Both the position numbers and the translations under genes were made by a program. This document shows positions 8,704 to 15,861 of a DNA stretch of 32,413 nt, piece after piece. The notes under the pieces are model-generated. The model had not been told where the DNA came from and searched no databases. It saw nothing but the letters and a program-made list of their open reading frames with translations. Position 1 is the stretch's first letter. Each line of letters opens with the position of its first letter. The DNA comes from a virus: the IMG/VR virus record IMGVR_UViG_3300025102_000142, positions 1 through 32,413 of that record. One strand, given 5' to 3'.

Positions 8704-9312
8704 ATGGAATACGATAATTTAGGAGAAACAGAAAATTTAAGCGCACATAGGGATGCCCAAAGCGATGCGGAAAAGAAAGTAACAATGGCCCTAACACAAT
8801 TACGAGATTTAACAACATTGATTAGTAACCATTTAGGAAGTCCAGTGGACCCTGATGAACACGCAGAAGATGTTAAAGTAAATAAGCCAGCATCTAAGAA
8901 AGTAGATGTATTTGGTGTTCAATTTGATGATGGTCCATTAGGTCCACGTTCTATTCCTCGTGGTGCTGCAAAACCAAATAAGCCAACAACAATGAAAAAG
9001 GCATATGGTCGTGATAAACTAGATAGAGATTTAGCAGGACAAAAGTATGTAGGGCGTGGTGCAGACCGTGAACCTATGGAGGATGAAGCCGGTCCTATGG
9101 AAAGAGGTCCAGTAATGGGTAAAAAGCGTAAACCATCAGTAAAGGAATCTTTACCAGAAATGGCTGCTTCTTTTAAAGCAATTGCTGAACAGGTAAAATC
9201 TGTGAACATGTTGTTGGGCAAATTAGTCGAGCAGGAGGCTTCAACAAAAGTTTCCGCTAAAAGAGCAAATAGACCACAGGATGAAGACGAGCCTACTAAG
9301 GACAGATTCTAG
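8704..9312 (+). CDS. Unknown, largely disordered 202-residue protein
   Basis: The ATG at 8704 follows GGTGAAT directly. The ATG at 8692 is upstream of that site and less likely. The protein is rich in Lys, Asp, Pro and Gly with a basic central part (MKKAYGRDKLDRDLAGQKYV). Two helical segments are predicted by eye: about residues 20-42 (KVTMALTQLRDLTTLISNHL) and about 148-172 (LPEMAASFKAIAEQVKSVNM). Such mixed-charge proteins are common among minor head proteins and internal proteins of large tailed viruses. No function is assigned. Confidence 0.7.
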   Translation: MEYDNLGETENLSAHRDAQSDAEKKVTMALTQLRDLTTLISNHLGSPVDPDEHAEDVKVNKPASKKVDVFGVQFDDGPLGPRSIPRGAAKPNKPTTMKKAYGRDKLDRDLAGQKYVGRGADREPMEDEAGPMERGPVMGKKRKPSVKESLPEMAASFKAIAEQVKSVNMLLGKLVEQEASTKVSAKRANRPQDEDEPTKDRF

Positions 9313-9322
9313 GTGGTTTAAT

Positions 9323-9742
9323 GTGGATTGGAAAATTATCCTAAAAGCAAAATTATCTGATTCTCAACGTATTACTATAATGCGTATTATTACTAAATAT
9401 TTACAAGATAAAAATATAGGTATTAACATAGAATATACCGGTATAGACCCCGGTGAATTTAGTTTTGGGACTGAACAAGAAGTAAGATTTCCTAATAACT
9501 ATAAAATTACCACATCAGACGCTTCAGCAAATTTTCATATAGATTTTAATCCTCATAATTTACAACCTGTAATTAGACATAAAAGTGGTCAACTAAGTTT
9601 AACACTAATGTTAGAAGATATTTTAGGAGTAGGGGACCCAGAAAGAGCCGAAGAACCATTAATAGATATGATAATGGAAGTAATGAAAAAACCAAAAGCC
9701 GACAAACCAAAAGACGACAAAGGGGATGTTTCTTTTGGTTAA
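9323..9742 (+). CDS. Unknown 139-residue protein, GTG start
   Basis: A GTG at 9323 has AGGTGG (9311-9316) six bases upstream, while the longer ATG start at 9281 lies deep inside the previous gene with no site. From the GTG the protein begins MDWKIILKAKLS and fits the shared N-terminal motif, which independently supports this start. The body looks alpha/beta, with short strands such as FHIDFN and LSLTLML, and the C-terminal 25 residues are Lys/Asp-rich. The 3' end overlaps the ligase frame if the ligase starts at 9726. Function is unknown. Confidence 0.65.
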   Translation: MDWKIILKAKLSDSQRITIMRIITKYLQDKNIGINIEYTGIDPGEFSFGTEQEVRFPNNYKITTSDASANFHIDFNPHNLQPVIRHKSGQLSLTLMLEDILGVGDPERAEEPLIDMIMEVMKKPKADKPKDDKGDVSFG

Positions 9743-11825
9743 TAGGTGGATGCCAAAATATAATCACTGTAGGGTCTTATATCTTACCGCCAAAGAAGAC
9801 CCAAAAACCTATGGTGGTGAATGGGCAGAACTTATTTCTGAACTACAAACGAGTATGGAAGATGACGAACATCTTAAATCATACGTTGAACTACGAATAC
9901 CACTTACTCGACTTAATCAAGCAAGGAATGTTACATCATCCCATGCAAAATTAGTTCTAGACGTGCTACGTGAAATTGCCACATCTAGCCCTATATCAAA
10001 AGAAGACCAAACTAAACTAAACACTTTTATTATGCCAAATAAACCTATGTATAGAATATTCGAGATTGATGACCTTAAAGAACTTAAGGGGTTTACAGGT
10101 GAGTGGATTGTTCAAGAAAAATTTGATGGTCTTCGTATTCAGATTCACAAACTTAAAACTGTAAAAATATTTTCATTTAATGGTAGAGATATTACAGATA
10201 AGTTCCCAAAACAAGTAAAAAGATTAGAGCAAGATGTGTTTCCAAAATGTATATTAGATGCGGAAGCCGTTCTTTACAAAGATAACGAACCCCTACATAG
10301 AGCAGACACAATTGCTTATATTAACAAAAAAGACGCTAAGGCAGATATTAAAGTTCACGTATTCGATATTCTTCGGCATCAAGGTGAAGATATTTATGCT
10401 AAGAAGTTAGAGGAAAGAATTATGACTCTCTTTAAAGAATATTCTGCACTAAGCGACGACCAAATACAATTCCCATCTAAACGCGATACGCGCTCTGCAG
10501 ATTCATACGAAGAGATAGAAGATTACGCAAAGGAGATAATGCAAAATCCAACATCAGAAGGAGTAGTTATTAAAGATAGTAAGTCATCATATGTTATTGG
10601 TAAGAAGAAAAATCCTAAGTGGGTTAAATGGAAAAAATTCATAGATTTAGATTTAATGGTATTAGAAGTTAGAGAAAATAAAAATGGGACTTATAGTTAC
10701 ACATTAGGTGCTGGACCTATGGATGACGATGATGAATATAAACCAGTTGTAGAACATGAGGGTAAAAAATACCTTAACGTTGGAAAGGCTCTAAATACAA
10801 AAGAAAAGGTAGAAGTTGGAGATATTATTAGAGTTAAGGTTGACGAAGTTCAAGCAAATAAAAAGGGATTTTCTATCTACTCTGCCAAATTTGTCGAGAT
10901 ACCTGAAGTAACAGAAGCGGAAAGAATTATTACCTTAAAGTTCCTTTCAGAAGATAACAAAAAAAGATTATCAGATTATACTATTGAAGCACTAACTAAA
11001 TCATATGTAATTACAGATAACATACATGGGTCTGCAATTATTAAAGGTGAACTATCTATGGAAGGTTTTATCGTTCACGGGTTTGAAGAAAATAACCTCA
11101 TGGCAAAAAATGCTACTATTGATATAGAACTTTGGAAGGAGGAACTAGGTAATAAGTATCTAAAGGATAGTGCTGTTTTAATGACATTGGTTAGTAATAT
11201 GACTCAAGAAGATACCAAAGTATCTGTAAAAGAAATAATCTCCCGTGCTGAAAATATGAATAATATACTTAGTAGATTATTTAAGGGTAAGGGTGAAAAG
11301 TTAGAAGAAGAAGTTACTGCCTTTTTACGTGAGCGTGGTAATGCTTATGGTATTCTGTATGATAAACCTGCTCGTCTTTTTTATAATGATGATAAAATAG
11401 AATTAAAAGAAGAACCTACCACGTTTGAATTATGGCGAAGAAAGGACAAAGACCTTAATTTTGTAATAAAGCACAAAGGAAAAGAAATGGTTTGGCGAAT
11501 AGAACAAAGTGAAGACATAGATATGTATAATTTGTTTGGTAAGGCGGATAAATTTTTAGCACAAATAGATACTGATGCGGATAAAGTAAAATTATTATCT
11601 AAAGGTGGTGCAGTAATTGGTAGTCAAAGAAATGGTTATCACGAATACATAATTGATTCAAAAATGTATGATGGTAAGATACACTATCGGGTCGTACCAT
11701 TTAAAGATAAGAATAAGTGGATAGTATGGACAGGTTATAAAACCAAGCCCACAGATAAGACAAGCGATGAAGGACTTGTAAATATCTACGACGATAAGTA
11801 TAAAAAACTCAAGTTTTCCGATTAA
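9726..11825 (+). CDS. ATP-dependent DNA ligase with a long C-terminal extension
   Basis: The enzyme would seal nicks in duplex DNA using ATP. Motif I is EKFDG (131-135) with nucleotidyl Lys132. Further motifs are FSFNGRDITDKF (149-160), ILDAEAV (176-182), SEGVVIKD (277-284) and motif V KWVKWKK (298-304). An OB-fold segment follows (about 306-395). The 130 residues before motif I are shorter than the DNA-binding domain of cellular archaeal/eukaryotic ligases. About 300 residues after the OB fold match nothing I recognise; they include the segment IHYRVVPFKDKNKWIVWTGY. The start is uncertain: ATG 9726 follows AAAGGGG, and ATG 9750 directly follows AGGTGG. Its location within the head gene cluster is unusual for a replication or repair enzyme. 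Confidence 0.9.
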   Translation: MFLLVNRWMPKYNHCRVLYLTAKEDPKTYGGEWAELISELQTSMEDDEHLKSYVELRIPLTRLNQARNVTSSHAKLVLDVLREIATSSPISKEDQTKLNTFIMPNKPMYRIFEIDDLKELKGFTGEWIVQEKFDGLRIQIHKLKTVKIFSFNGRDITDKFPKQVKRLEQDVFPKCILDAEAVLYKDNEPLHRADTIAYINKKDAKADIKVHVFDILRHQGEDIYAKKLEERIMTLFKEYSALSDDQIQFPSKRDTRSADSYEEIEDYAKEIMQNPTSEGVVIKDSKSSYVIGKKKNPKWVKWKKFIDLDLMVLEVRENKNGTYSYTLGAGPMDDDDEYKPVVEHEGKKYLNVGKALNTKEKVEVGDIIRVKVDEVQANKKGFSIYSAKFVEIPEVTEAERIITLKFLSEDNKKRLSDYTIEALTKSYVITDNIHGSAIIKGELSMEGFIVHGFEENNLMAKNATIDIELWKEELGNKYLKDSAVLMTLVSNMTQEDTKVSVKEIISRAENMNNILSRLFKGKGEKLEEEVTAFLRERGNAYGILYDKPARLFYNDDKIELKEEPTTFELWRRKDKDLNFVIKHKGKEMVWRIEQSEDIDMYNLFGKADKFLAQIDTDADKVKLLSKGGAVIGSQRNGYHEYIIDSKMYDGKIHYRVVPFKDKNKWIVWTGYKTKPTDKTSDEGLVNIYDDKYKKLKFSD

Positions 11826-11826
11826 C

Positions 11827-11834
11827 TTTATATA
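11827..11834 (+). promoter_or_regulatory. Archaeal-type TATA box, promoter of the capsid operon
   Basis: TTTATATA lies in the 32-base gap between ligase and protease. The archaeal start site is usually about 25-27 bases past the TATA centre, which puts transcription at or next to the ATG at 11858. No Shine-Dalgarno sequence precedes that ATG, so the transcript is probably leaderless. Confidence 0.6.
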
Positions 11835-11857
11835 GTATAGTGGATTAACCTCTGAGT

Positions 11858-13108
11858 ATGGCGTTAAGCACAAATATGCTAGGAGCGCATTTTGGAGCCG
11901 GAAGTGAACTGGTTATTCTAAAGGGTAGTAGAAACGAACCTTTAGTAATTGCTGGCTACGCATCAGTAGATGTAGTAGATAAGCAGAATGACCTAATTAC
12001 GTTAGATGCACTTAAGGAAGCATCTGATAAGTTCATGAAAGGTGATTATAAAAATGTTATGATAACGCATTCCAATGTGCAGGTAGGAGAAGTGATTGAT
12101 AATTGGACGGACTCAAAAGGAAATGTATTAAAAACACAAGTTGATGATACAGGACTTTTTGTAGTTATTAAACTTAGAGAAGATATTGAGAAAGCAAGAG
12201 AAGTAGGACGTGAGATTCGTAGGGGAAATCTACGTTCTTTTAGTATCGGAGGTCAAGCCCTTCACAAGTCGAATAGATACGACCCCGATGTTGGAACATA
12301 TAAGGAGATAGATAAGTTGGAGTTACACGAAGTAACGATTTGTGAAGAAGGCATAAACCCCGAAGCGAAATTCGATATTGTTAAAGAACATAAAAGAGAT
12401 GATAAAATGTCAGAAGAAATTGCAAAAGCATTAGAAGAATTTAACGACGTTGTAGCAGCATTGCGCAACCAAGTTGATATTAAGAAAGATGATTCAATGG
12501 ACGAGGAAAACATGGAACCTATGATGGAAACAGATGAGGAACTCATGGAAGCCCCGGTAGAGAATCTTATGGATAAGGCTGAAGAAGATGACGAAGAGAT
12601 GTTAGACGACGAGGAAAATAAGGCTGAGTCCGTAGTATACGGACACAACGAAACTGGTCAGTCCCGCATTGATGGTGCATTAACTGGACGCTACAGTGGC
12701 GAATTTAAGAATTTCGTCACACGAAAGTCCGAGAGTATTAACTCATTGGACTTAAGCGAGGAAACCCTCGCAAAGGCTTACGAGCAGTTTAAGTTAGAAA
12801 AGGAAGAGGCCCGCGCTTATGATGTAATCAAGGAGCAGTTTGAAAACCTTTACGAGCAAGAACTAAAGTCAGAAGCAGAAGATATTGCTAAGGCAAATTA
12901 CGACGCTGCTGCTGAAGTCGCTGCACTCAAGAATGAGTTCGCAGAACTTCGCAAGTCATTAGAAAGTAATAACAATGTTATTGCAAAGCAGGTTCAGAGC
13001 GTTGCTGCTGGACCACAGTTAAGTGAGGAAATGCTCTTAAAGATGCAAAACATTGGAGAACTATCGTGGGAAGAGGTTAACGCCCTAGCCCGCGAACTAC
13101 AGGAGTGA
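11858..13108 (+). CDS. Prohead protease fused to a scaffold domain
   Basis: The N-terminal 180 residues match the phage prohead serine protease family (herpesvirus assemblin-like fold). The pattern is LVIAGYASVDVVDKQNDLI (29-47), catalytic His71 in MITHS, catalytic Ser129 in LRSFSIGG, and the closing strand LELHEVTICEEGINPEAKF (154-172). The rest (about 184-416) is very acidic then coiled coil, as in scaffold/delta domains that template the shell and are digested before DNA packaging. An in-frame ATG at codon 184 has its own ribosome site, so the scaffold may also be made alone. The gene directly precedes the capsid gene and has its own promoter. A two-domain protease-scaffold protein is known in other tailed viruses. 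Confidence 0.9.
   Translation: MALSTNMLGAHFGAGSELVILKGSRNEPLVIAGYASVDVVDKQNDLITLDALKEASDKFMKGDYKNVMITHSNVQVGEVIDNWTDSKGNVLKTQVDDTGLFVVIKLREDIEKAREVGREIRRGNLRSFSIGGQALHKSNRYDPDVGTYKEIDKLELHEVTICEEGINPEAKFDIVKEHKRDDKMSEEIAKALEEFNDVVAALRNQVDIKKDDSMDEENMEPMMETDEELMEAPVENLMDKAEEDDEEMLDDEENKAESVVYGHNETGQSRIDGALTGRYSGEFKNFVTRKSESINSLDLSEETLAKAYEQFKLEKEEARAYDVIKEQFENLYEQELKSEAEDIAKANYDAAAEVAALKNEFAELRKSLESNNNVIAKQVQSVAAGPQLSEEMLLKMQNIGELSWEEVNALARELQE
12395..12406 (+). promoter_or_regulatory. Internal ribosome-binding site for the scaffold
   Basis: AGAGATGATAAA followed by ATG at 12407 repeats, base for base, the initiation region of the small gene at 6191. It lies in frame exactly at the border between the protease and scaffold domains. 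Confidence 0.55.
12407..13108 (+). CDS. Scaffold protein from an internal start (predicted)
   Basis: This 233-residue product (MSEEIAKALEEFND...) is nested in frame in the protease gene. It has an acidic, Met-rich first part, then long helices (about full-length residues 300-380) typical of capsid scaffolds. Separate scaffold synthesis from within a protease gene is known in lambda (gene C/Nu3). Here it is inferred from the ribosome site and the domain border. Confidence 0.5.
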   Translation: MSEEIAKALEEFNDVVAALRNQVDIKKDDSMDEENMEPMMETDEELMEAPVENLMDKAEEDDEEMLDDEENKAESVVYGHNETGQSRIDGALTGRYSGEFKNFVTRKSESINSLDLSEETLAKAYEQFKLEKEEARAYDVIKEQFENLYEQELKSEAEDIAKANYDAAAEVAALKNEFAELRKSLESNNNVIAKQVQSVAAGPQLSEEMLLKMQNIGELSWEEVNALARELQE

Positions 13109-13113
13109 TATAA

Positions 13114-14412
13114 ATGAGTGTAAACACAATTAGAACAATTCAGGATTTAGAACGAGCAACCTACGGTAGTATGGGTGGAATGCAGTTACTAAAGGGAGCA
13201 GGAGCAGAATCAGGTATTCACTCCGCTCACGATGTAACTCTTCAATCTGCATTTAACGGTAGTGGGCTTTACAACCATATTTACGGACAGAAAGTTTGGT
13301 CAATGCTTAACCGCGAAATTAACGCATTAAGTATTTTACCTAAGAAACCTTGGTCTTCCTCCGGTTGGCGCATCTTAAAGGAGCGAGCAATTGGTGGCGG
13401 AGCAGATGTTTGGGCTACGACTGGTGGAACTGGTCACGGTTCTCTAACAGAAGGAGCAATTGGTGGTGTAGCAGAAAATGCAGCATTTACAACAAGTGCA
13501 ACAGATGGACTAAGTCCATTGAAGCCAGTTTATGATGTACTATATGCTAGCCCAAAAACCATTGCACATCAGTTCGAGATTTCCGAACTTGCTGCTGCTA
13601 TGGCAAAGATTGACGATGGAATTGGCGATATTATGTCTGCTTACCGTGAAGAAATTGGTGTTTCTCACGCAGAAGTCATGAATCATATGGCTCTAATGCC
13701 ACTTGAATCCCAATTTAGTGGTGCTACACCATTAAGCGGAATTGCTAACAACCTAACTTCTTTGTATAAGATTGTATCTTCATATGATGAAGTTAACGCT
13801 ATGGACGGTGGAGTAATTATCACTGGTACACAAACTGCTGCTGAAGAATTAGTACGTCTTTATGGTCATGACCGCGCCGCTTCTGGTGCTGATTGGCTAA
13901 ACGCATATGTTGACTACGGTTCTTCATACGCTGCACGACGACCATTAACTCTTAACTTGTTAAACACAGCATTACGCGAGTTGCAGATTCGTGGCGGTTC
14001 ACCAAAGGTTATCCTAACAGGATATGATACAATTCAGGCCCTCGGTGAATTACTACAATCTCAAGAACGATTTATGGGACGAACAGAAATTGTTCCTACT
14101 CATAACGGTGTTCGCGGTGTAAAGGGACGAGAACTTGGATTCAAGGTTGCAACATACCATGATATTCCAATTATCCCAACAAAGGAAATGGGAAGTACTG
14201 GCTCAGGAACTGGTCTATCAGATATACTTATCTTAGATACAGACCATATTTTCCTATGCACTCTAAAACCAACCGAATATTTCGAGGGCGGTATTGACGC
14301 TGGCGACCCATTCGGTGTAGGCAAACTTGGAAACCGAGGGCTTTACCGAACAATTGGTGAAGTCGTCTGTACTTTCTTCAAGGGTCAAGGTAAGATTACT
14401 AACCTTTCGTGA
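13114..14412 (+). CDS. Major capsid protein (HK97-type fold)
   Basis: The 432-residue shell protein is recognised from its place right after protease/scaffold and from its pattern. The N-terminal region reads LQSAFNGSGLYNHIYGQKVWSM (22 residues, here noted as positions 43-64, key W62). Then come an E-loop rich in Gly/Thr (89-115), a long spine helix (about 159-185), and an A-domain with VIITGTQTAAEELVRL and KVILTGYDTIQAL. It ends in ILDTDHIFLCTLKPTEYFEG and a short C-terminal strand. The ATG is preceded by GAGTGATATAA five bases after the protease stop. G+C is clearly higher than around it (35 of 60 bases in 13381-13440), as expected for the most expressed gene. The fold call rests on context and pattern, not on a structure comparison. 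Confidence 0.88.
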   Translation: MSVNTIRTIQDLERATYGSMGGMQLLKGAGAESGIHSAHDVTLQSAFNGSGLYNHIYGQKVWSMLNREINALSILPKKPWSSSGWRILKERAIGGGADVWATTGGTGHGSLTEGAIGGVAENAAFTTSATDGLSPLKPVYDVLYASPKTIAHQFEISELAAAMAKIDDGIGDIMSAYREEIGVSHAEVMNHMALMPLESQFSGATPLSGIANNLTSLYKIVSSYDEVNAMDGGVIITGTQTAAEELVRLYGHDRAASGADWLNAYVDYGSSYAARRPLTLNLLNTALRELQIRGGSPKVILTGYDTIQALGELLQSQERFMGRTEIVPTHNGVRGVKGRELGFKVATYHDIPIIPTKEMGSTGSGTGLSDILILDTDHIFLCTLKPTEYFEGGIDAGDPFGVGKLGNRGLYRTIGEVVCTFFKGQGKITNLS

Positions 14413-14424
14413 GTGTGATATAAG

Positions 14425-14790
14425 ATGACACATACAGTAACACTAATTAGTGACCATTTAGGCTCGACTCGTCCTAGAGTTATGGGTAGTGAATATGTTG
14501 TAGATGCTAGTATTGATATTACTTCATATACCGCTAACGGGGAAACAATTACTGCCTCTAGTTTAGGCTTAAGTGAAATTTCTTGTGTAGTAGTATCTGG
14601 TATTTCAGTAGATACTATTTCTGGTGGATATGCTGTATCTATGATTAGTGCAGAAGTAGCATCTGGAGCAACCGATGGTGGTAAATACCAAACGGGTGCA
14701 AACAGAAATGAGTTTCAAATTCATGCTGCTGCTGCATCTAATACTGATAACATTGGCGAAATTAGAGTAAGAGTTTGGGGACTACTTTGA
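14425..14790 (+). CDS. Small beta-rich protein next to capsid gene, possible decoration protein
   Basis: The 121-residue protein is almost all beta strands and short turns. It is rich in Ser, Thr, Gly and Ala with few Lys, and has no signal peptide or membrane segment. It follows the capsid gene by 12 bases and precedes the SAP-type gene, inside the capsid operon. Size, composition and position suit a capsid decoration or cement protein, or a small head-completion protein. The family is not recognised, so the role is inference from context. Confidence 0.7.
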   Translation: MTHTVTLISDHLGSTRPRVMGSEYVVDASIDITSYTANGETITASSLGLSEISCVVVSGISVDTISGGYAVSMISAEVASGATDGGKYQTGANRNEFQIHAAAASNTDNIGEIRVRVWGLL

Positions 14791-14800
14791 GGTGAATAAG

Positions 14801-15172
14801 ATGGTTCGAGTACGATACTTAAATGGATTTTGTCGCGTATATGGTAAAGAATTTTACCCTAATATGTGGACAGAAGTACCGGACGATTGGCTGCCTAGAT
14901 TAAGTAATGATGCAGGTTGGGAAATTGAAGGAGAAACAACAGAAGAAACAACAGAAGAAACAACTGAATTAGTTGAAGAAACTGTTGAAGAAACTGTTGA
15001 AGAAACTCTTGTGGTGGAGGAAGAAGAATCTTCCGATGAAGCCCAAGAGGAACCTTCACTATCAATGACCAAAAAAGAATTACAAGGTCTATGTGACGAA
15101 AAAGGACTTGAGTATTCTAAGTTAGATACTAAGTCCACACTTCTAGGTTTATTATCCGGTGAAGAAGAATAA
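14801..15172 (+). CDS. Acidic-repeat protein with C-terminal SAP/HeH-like domain
   Basis: GAGGTGAAT before the ATG at 14801 decides the start (123 residues); an in-frame GTG at 14792 lies inside that site. Residues 1-45 form a small beta domain (VRVRYLNGFCRVYGKEFYPN). Residues 45-83 are a Glu/Thr/Val run encoded by two families of 12-base repeats. The last 35 residues (LSMTKKELQGLCDEKGLEYS) match the Rho-N/SAP/HeH helix-extended-helix pattern, with TKSTLLGLLSG as the second helix. Similar small proteins with such C-terminal helices sit near the capsid gene in many tailed viruses. A nucleic-acid or capsid contact is plausible. It is the last gene before the hairpin at 15182. Confidence 0.75.
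   Translation: MVRVRYLNGFCRVYGKEFYPNMWTEVPDDWLPRLSNDAGWEIEGETTEETTEETTELVEETVEETVEETLVVEEEESSDEAQEEPSLSMTKKELQGLCDEKGLEYSKLDTKSTLLGLLSGEEE
14933..15013 (+). repeat. In-frame 12-base tandem repeats
   Basis: There are three copies of GAAACAACAGAA or a one-base variant (14933-14968), a 9-base spacer, then GAAACTGTTGAA twice and a diverged third copy (14978-15013). They encode ETTE and ETVE units of the acidic linker. Copy number could vary without a frame change. Confidence 0.8.
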
Positions 15173-15181
15173 TTATTATGT

Positions 15182-15232
15182 CCGCTATCCGCAAATCTAC
15201 ACTAAGTTTATAAGTAGGTTTGCGGGTAGTGG
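15182..15232 (+). promoter_or_regulatory. 19-bp hairpin around a TATA box, between capsid and neck operons
   Basis: The left arm 15182-15200 and the right arm 15214-15232 pair over all 19 positions if three G-U pairs are allowed, around a 13-base loop. The G-U pairs suggest that the RNA form matters. The loop contains TTTATAAG (15207-15214, last base in the arm), which can serve as TATA box for the gene at 15251. The element could end or protect the capsid transcript, or bind a regulator. No U-run follows, so a simple intrinsic terminator is less likely. Confidence 0.6.
15207..15214 (+). promoter_or_regulatory. TATA box upstream of the gene at 15251
   Basis: TTTATAAG lies about 40 bases before the ATG at 15251, placing transcription near 15236-15238 by archaeal spacing. 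That leaves a leader of about 14 bases holding the GGTGA at 15242-15246. Confidence 0.5.
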
Positions 15233-15250
15233 TATTAAGTCGGTGACTAT

Positions 15251-15856
15251 ATGCCTAGAACAAGAAGCATTAGATGTACTGAAAACACAAATGTTATTCA
15301 GCAATTAGAAAAGATACGTGATGGTAATGTTACCACGCACGAAAACCCCTGTATGTTTAGGGGATTATTAATAGTTAGTACTAACTCTGGAGCAGATGTT
15401 GGTGCTAATTTTAGTATTTATGAAAATAATATTGGTAGTGGATTTACTGTCCCTGCCGCTGTTGCTGTTTCAGCATCGAATAAAACAATTACTTTATCTA
15501 GTGGTTCATGGTTAAATCGCGGCTTACGCGTTGGTATGGTTATTACTATTTCTGGTTCCGATGAATCAGGTAATGATGGTGATAAAACAATTACCGCTTT
15601 AACCGACACTGTAATTACTGTATCGGAATCAATGGCTGATGATGCCTCAGATACAGGTATGGTAATTGATATTAAAGGTGGAGATACTGTTGGATTAGTC
15701 GCAAAGTTCGCATATAAGAGTATGGGTTCTAGCGGTGGAGCCGGTGGAAATGACCCTACTGAATTATACGAATTTAGTGGTATTCTTTGTCGTGGTGGAC
15801 TCCGAATTGAATCAAGTTCTTGGAGTAATTTAGAGGCTTACATTCTTGTGGAGTGA
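15251..15856 (+). CDS. Beta-rich virion protein with a small shared beta module
   Basis: The 201-residue protein starts at an ATG behind CGGTGACT. Residues about 76-141 form a small beta module. Its pattern is NKTITLSSGSW, then LRVGMVITISG, then DKTITALTDTVITV. The same pattern occurs near the N-termini of the tail proteins at 26108 and 28248. The flanking part (REGION 145-201) is a strand-rich Gly/Ser domain ending LEAYILVE. No membrane segment is seen. It is the first gene after the hairpin, so it heads the second transcription unit. It is probably a minor head, decoration or fibre-like protein; the family is not recognised. Confidence 0.75.
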   Translation: MPRTRSIRCTENTNVIQQLEKIRDGNVTTHENPCMFRGLLIVSTNSGADVGANFSIYENNIGSGFTVPAAVAVSASNKTITLSSGSWLNRGLRVGMVITISGSDESGNDGDKTITALTDTVITVSESMADDASDTGMVIDIKGGDTVGLVAKFAYKSMGSSGGAGGNDPTELYEFSGILCRGGLRIESSSWSNLEAYILVE

Positions 15857-15861
15857 GCCAC

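Noticed and set aside
9281-9322. Longer ATG start for the 139-residue protein
   Set aside because: It would overlap the preceding gene by 32 bases without a ribosome site. GTG 9323 has AGGTGG at good spacing and yields the shared N-terminal motif.
13350-13535. 61-codon Trp/Arg-rich frame within the capsid gene
   Set aside because: It overlaps the capsid gene out of frame, and the odd Trp content reflects GG-rich codons of the real frame.
15182-15240. Simple intrinsic terminator at the hairpin
   Set aside because: No T-run follows the stem, and archaeal termination usually depends on T-rich tracts; a regulatory or stabilising role is kept open instead.
15853-15861. GTG 15853 as start of the large acidic gene
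   Set aside because: There is no site before it, while GGAGTGA is well placed for TTG 15862. The difference is only three residues, and the GTGA overlap still makes it possible.
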